Positions 61,199-64,000 of a DNA stretch of 64,000 bases are shown here, piece by piece. Made by a program: the position numbers and the translations under genes. The stretch is from positions 1,550,001-1,614,000 of the forward strand of contig LVZA01000001.1 of assembly GCA_023101505.1 (NCBI GenBank), in the 5' to 3' direction. This stretch comes from Pasteurellaceae bacterium Pebbles2 (GTDB lineage: Bacteria; Pseudomonadota; Gammaproteobacteria; Enterobacterales; Pasteurellaceae). Numbering within the stretch: the stretch's first letter is position 1; each line of letters starts with the position of its first letter. The notes under the pieces are model-generated. The model searched no databases, was not told the DNA's origin, and saw only the letters and a program-made list of their open reading frames with translations.

Positions 61199-62608
61199 AT
61201 GGGTAGAAAGGATTTATATAAATTATTATTAGCATCCGCTGATTTTCTTAGTCTATTTTTATCATTTATATTTTCTATGCTGATTATTAATTTTATTAGT
61301 GGGGATTTATCAGGATTTCTACCTGAGGAGCAAATAAATGATAGATTAAATATCCATTTTTTATTAAGTGCAATAGGGGTGGGCTGGTTTTGGGTTCGTT
61401 TACGCCATTACACTTATCGAAAACCATTTTGGTTTGAATTAAAAGAAGTTATTAGAACACTAATTATTCTATCCATTATTGAGTTAGCCGTTATTGCATT
61501 TTCTAAATTAGGTTCATCTCGCATTCTTTGGGGGCTAACTTGGATTATTGCTTTAGTGATAGTTCCTATTCTTCGCATTGCTATTAAGACATTATTGATT
61601 AGATTGAAATGGTATTTAAAAGAAACCATTATTATTGGTAACGGAAAAAATGCAATAGAAGCAATCAATGCACTTAAAAGCGAAAGCTACTTGGGTTTAG
61701 ATATAAAAGGCTACGTTCCGATTAATCAAAATAATATTAATGAACTTCAAATTCCTAAATTAGATGAAGACATTGTTTGGTCAATGATAGATCCAAATAC
61801 AACACAATTTACACTTGCTTTAGAAGATAATGAAACAAATGAGCGTGATATTTGGTTAAGAAAATTAGCTAATCACAAATGTCGTTATGTATCAGTTATT
61901 CCAACGTTAAGGGGCTTGCCTTTATATAGTACGGATATGGCATTTTTATTTAGCCACGAAGTAATGTTATTAAGAATTAATAATAATTTGGCTAAACGCT
62001 CTTCACGTTTTATAAAACGTACGATGGATATATTTGGTTCAATAGCCATTATTATTGCCTTGTTTCCACTATTAGCCTATTTATATTTTTCAGTTAAAAA
62101 AGACGGTGGCAATGCAATTTACGGACATCCAAGAATTGGTCGCAATGGTAAAACCTTTAATTGTTTAAAATTCCGTTCAATGGTGGTTAATTCCAAAGAA
62201 GTGTTGGAAGATTTATTAGCGAATGATCCTGAGGCCAAAGCGGAATGGGAAAAAGATTTTAAACTCAAAAATGATCCACGCATTACTAAAATTGGTCATT
62301 TTATTCGCAAAACAAGTTTAGATGAATTACCACAATTATTTAACGTGCTAAAAGGCGAGATGAGCTTAGTTGGTCCACGCCCGATTGTTCAAGAAGAATT
62401 AGAACGATATGAAGAAGATGTTGACTATTATTTAATGGCAAAACCAGGTATGACAGGTCTTTGGCAAGTTAGTGGTCGTAATGATGTTGATTACGAAACT
62501 CGAGTTTATTTCGACTCTTGGTATGTCAAAAACTGGTCGCTTTGGAATGATATTGCGATTTTGTTTAAAACAATTAATGTTGTGTTAAACAGAGATGGTG
62601 CATATTAA
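61199..62608 (+). CDS. wbaP: Undecaprenyl-phosphate hexose-1-phosphate transferase WbaP
   Basis: Starts the repeat unit by moving a hexose-1-phosphate, usually galactose, from UDP-sugar to undecaprenyl phosphate. The 469 residues have four to five N-terminal membrane helices (to about 130), a middle cytosolic domain, a membrane-embedded helix (about 280-300) and the C-terminal catalytic domain ([14 protein letters not shown] about 319-332, [43 protein letters not shown]). The whole layout is that of WbaP/RfbP, as in HI0872 of H. influenzae. Stop overlaps the next start (TAATG). Confidence 0.92.
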   Translation: MGRKDLYKLLLASADFLSLFLSFIFSMLIINFISGDLSGFLPEEQINDRLNIHFLLSAIGVGWFWVRLRHYTYRKPFWFELKEVIRTLIILSIIELAVIAFSKLGSSRILWGLTWIIALVIVPILRIAIKTLLIRLKWYLKETIIIGNGKNAIEAINALKSESYLGLDIKGYVPINQNNINELQIPKLDEDIVWSMIDPNTTQFTLALEDNETNERDIWLRKLANHKCRYVSVIPTLRGLPLYSTDMAFLFSHEVMLLRINNNLAKRSSRFIKRTMDIFGSIAIIIALFPLLAYLYFSVKKDGGNAIYGHPRIGRNGKTFNCLKFRSMVVNSKEVLEDLLANDPEAKAEWEKDFKLKNDPRITKIGHFIRKTSLDELPQLFNVLKGEMSLVGPRPIVQEELERYEEDVDYYLMAKPGMTGLWQVSGRNDVDYETRVYFDSWYVKNWSLWNDIAILFKTINVVLNRDGAY

Positions 62609-63657
62609 TGAAAATCCTCATCACAGGCGGAGCGGGTTTCATCGGCTCTGCCCTTATTCGCCACATTATTAACAACACTCAAGATTATGTAGTTAATGTT
62701 GATAAGTTGACTTATGCGGGGAATTTAGCGTCATTAACTACGGTGGCTAACAATCCTCGTTATACTTTTGAGCAAGTTGATATTTGTGATCAGCTGCGAA
62801 TACGAGAAATTTTTGATAAATATCAGCCAGATGCTGTGATACATCTAGCAGCAGAAAGCCACGTAGATCGATCTATTCATCGTGCCGAGGAGTTTATTCA
62901 AACGAATATTGTCGGGACATATCGCTTACTTGAAGTGGCTCGGGGCTATTGGTATCGTCTTGATCAGGTAAAAAGTGCGGTGAAAAAATCGCAATTTCGT
63001 TTTATTAATGTGTCAACCGATGAAGTTTATGGCGATTTAGCAGCTTGTGAACCACCGTTTACAGAGCAATCCCCCTATGCTCCGAGCAGTCCATATTCAG
63101 CATCAAAAGCGGCTGGCGATCATCTAGTTCGAGCTTGGTTGCGTACTTATCATTTACCTACCATCATCACCAACTGTTCAAATAATTATGGAGCTTATCA
63201 GTATCCAGAAAAGTTAATTCCACTAATGATTTTAAACGCATTGCAAGGGAAAAAACTGCCGATTTATGGCGATGGTTTACAAATTCGTGATTGGTTATTT
63301 GTCGAAGATCACGCACGTGCTTTATATCAGGTGCTAACTAAAGGGAAAATCGGTGAAACCTATAATATTGGTGGGAATAATGAGAAAACCAATATTGAAA
63401 TTGTGTATGCCATCTGTGATCTTTTAGAAGAACTTGTGCCAAACAAACCAAATAATATTAAAAACTACCGAGATCTCATTACTCACGTTGAAGATAGAGC
63501 GGGGCACGATAAACGTTATGCGATTAACGCTACAAAAATCACCAACTCTTTAGGCTGGCAGCCACAAGAGGATTTTGACAGCGGATTAAGAAAAACGGTT
63601 GAGTGGTATTTGGCAAATCCACAATGGTGGAAAAAAATACTGGAAAAGCAGAAATAG
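62608..63657 (+). CDS. rffG: dTDP-glucose 4,6-dehydratase (RffG/RmlB type)
   Basis: Makes dTDP-4-keto-6-deoxyglucose. The 349 residues have GGAGFIGSA (7-15), the catalytic Thr137-Asp138-Glu139 in STDEVYGD and Tyr163/Lys167 in [10 protein letters not shown]. No rmlA, rmlC, rmlD or an obvious aminotransferase for this product follows, so the final sugar depends on genes elsewhere. An uptake signal is embedded in the coding sequence (near 62971, encoding VKSAVKK), the first exact copy since 46.2 kb. It marks the return to core-like sequence, as rffG precedes pepB in H. influenzae. Confidence 0.94.
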   Translation: MKILITGGAGFIGSALIRHIINNTQDYVVNVDKLTYAGNLASLTTVANNPRYTFEQVDICDQLRIREIFDKYQPDAVIHLAAESHVDRSIHRAEEFIQTNIVGTYRLLEVARGYWYRLDQVKSAVKKSQFRFINVSTDEVYGDLAACEPPFTEQSPYAPSSPYSASKAAGDHLVRAWLRTYHLPTIITNCSNNYGAYQYPEKLIPLMILNALQGKKLPIYGDGLQIRDWLFVEDHARALYQVLTKGKIGETYNIGGNNEKTNIEIVYAICDLLEELVPNKPNNIKNYRDLITHVEDRAGHDKRYAINATKITNSLGWQPQEDFDSGLRKTVEWYLANPQWWKKILEKQK

Positions 63658-63700
63658 CATTTTGTTAAAAATTTGTTGGGACACTATTCCCAATCCCCCA

Positions 63701-63737
63701 AAAAAACTGGTATATTGCTTATATCAGTTTTTTGTTT
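63701..63737 (+). terminator. Terminator after rffG
   Basis: AAAAAACTGGTATA (63701-63714) and TATATCAGTTTTTT (to 63733) form a 14-bp stem (one G-U pair) around a short loop, followed by GTTTTT. It closes the glycan locus 44 bases after rffG and 14 bases before pepB. Confidence 0.82.
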
Positions 63738-63750
63738 TTAGGAACAGAGT

Positions 63751-64000
63751 ATGCAAGTTGTTCTTTCTTTACAAGCTCCATCAGACCTTTGGGGTGAGAA
63801 TTCATTTTTAACGTTTCAACAAGATCAAGCGGTTGTCCATTGTGCAAAAAAATCGGGTATTTTTGACCGCACTTTGGTGCAAAAAGCAGCTCGCAAATTG
63901 CGTGGGTTGGGCATTAAATCGGTTGAGTTAGTCGGAAGCCTTTGGAATGCTGAGAACTGTTGGGCGTTTTATCAAGGATTTTATACTGCCAAGCAAGATT
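63751..64000 (+). CDS. pepB: Aminopeptidase B PepB, N-terminal part (3' end outside window)
   Basis: The first 83 codons of a leucyl-aminopeptidase-family enzyme. MQVVLSLQAPSDLWGE, VQKAARKLRGLGIKSVEL and NAENCWAFYQGFY align with the E. coli PepB N-terminus (KITLSTQPADARWGE, QRAARKIDGLGIKHVQL, DADRCWAFWQGY). The ATG follows TTTAGGAACAGAGT. An uptake signal (ACCGCACTT) lies inside at 63867-63875. The catalytic domain is beyond the window. pepB is also the neighbour of this kind of locus in H. influenzae. Confidence 0.9.
   Translation, partial: MQVVLSLQAPSDLWGENSFLTFQQDQAVVHCAKKSGIFDRTLVQKAARKLRGLGIKSVELVGSLWNAENCWAFYQGFYTAKQD

Overview
The window comes from a member of the Pasteurellaceae on the Haemophilus/Pasteurella/Aggregatibacter/Rodentibacter side of the family. 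The 16S sequence is of this family. The 9-base DNA uptake signal AAGTGCGGT occurs dozens of times on both strands, often as inverted pairs that act as terminators. Gene order (spoT-recG-murI, rodZ-ispG-hisS-yfgM, cysZ/zipA-ligA, frdABCD/epmA, suhB/trmJ-isc) matches gamma-proteobacterial core synteny. A complete mannose PTS, which H. influenzae lacks as far as I recall, argues against H. influenzae itself. The sequence is one contiguous chromosomal stretch with no phage, insertion sequence or CRISPR array.

Layout. 1-3.6 kb: the 3' end of spoT, then recG and murI. 3.6-9.5 kb: a complete rRNA operon (16S, tRNA-Ile, tRNA-Ala, 23S with an intervening sequence in helix 45, 5S) with promoter, leader, RNase III stems and terminator. 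9.6-12.4 kb: arcB (short form) and suhB, convergent. 12.5-18.8 kb: trmJ and the full iron-sulfur operon iscRSUA-hscBA-fdx-iscX with a near-consensus IscR site. 18.9-24.8 kb, minus strand: an unusual NRAMP-like transporter, then manXYZ-yobD-manA. 24.9-28.3 kb: fumarate reductase frdABCD, divergent from epmA. 29.6-33.7 kb: rodZ-ispG-hisS-yfgM. 33.8-46.1 kb: an amidohydrolase, cysZ, zipA-ligA, paeA, darP, a frameshifted pmbA, a probable Fur-controlled small RNA, hpt, ygiW-like, a periplasmic ATP-dependent DNA ligase and a cobalamin-independent methionine-synthase-like gene.

46.3-63.7 kb is the accessory part: a Wzx/Wzy-type glycan locus ending at pepB. It encodes a Wzz chain-length regulator, all six pseudaminic acid genes (pseB, C, F, G, H, I), four glycosyltransferases, flippase, polymerase, UDP-galactopyranose mutase, the initiating transferase WbaP and an RffG/RmlB dehydratase. 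Its borders (wzz at one end; wbaP, rffG, pepB at the other) resemble the hmg LPS-sialylation locus of H. influenzae as I remember it, but a pseudaminic acid pathway is present here. Its core is very AT-rich and has no exact uptake signal for about 16.7 kb. The expected product is a lipid-linked repeat unit with a hexose-1-phosphate at the reducing end, probably galactofuranose, and pseudaminic acid, for LPS or capsule.

Three genes are each one base short at a homopolymer: pmbA (A5), pseF (G7) and wzy (G6). The two G-tracts sit where a phase switch would turn the glycan off. Three like-signed homopolymer losses could equally be base-calling errors, so both readings are given. A 10-copy heptanucleotide repeat lies just upstream of the glycan-locus promoter.
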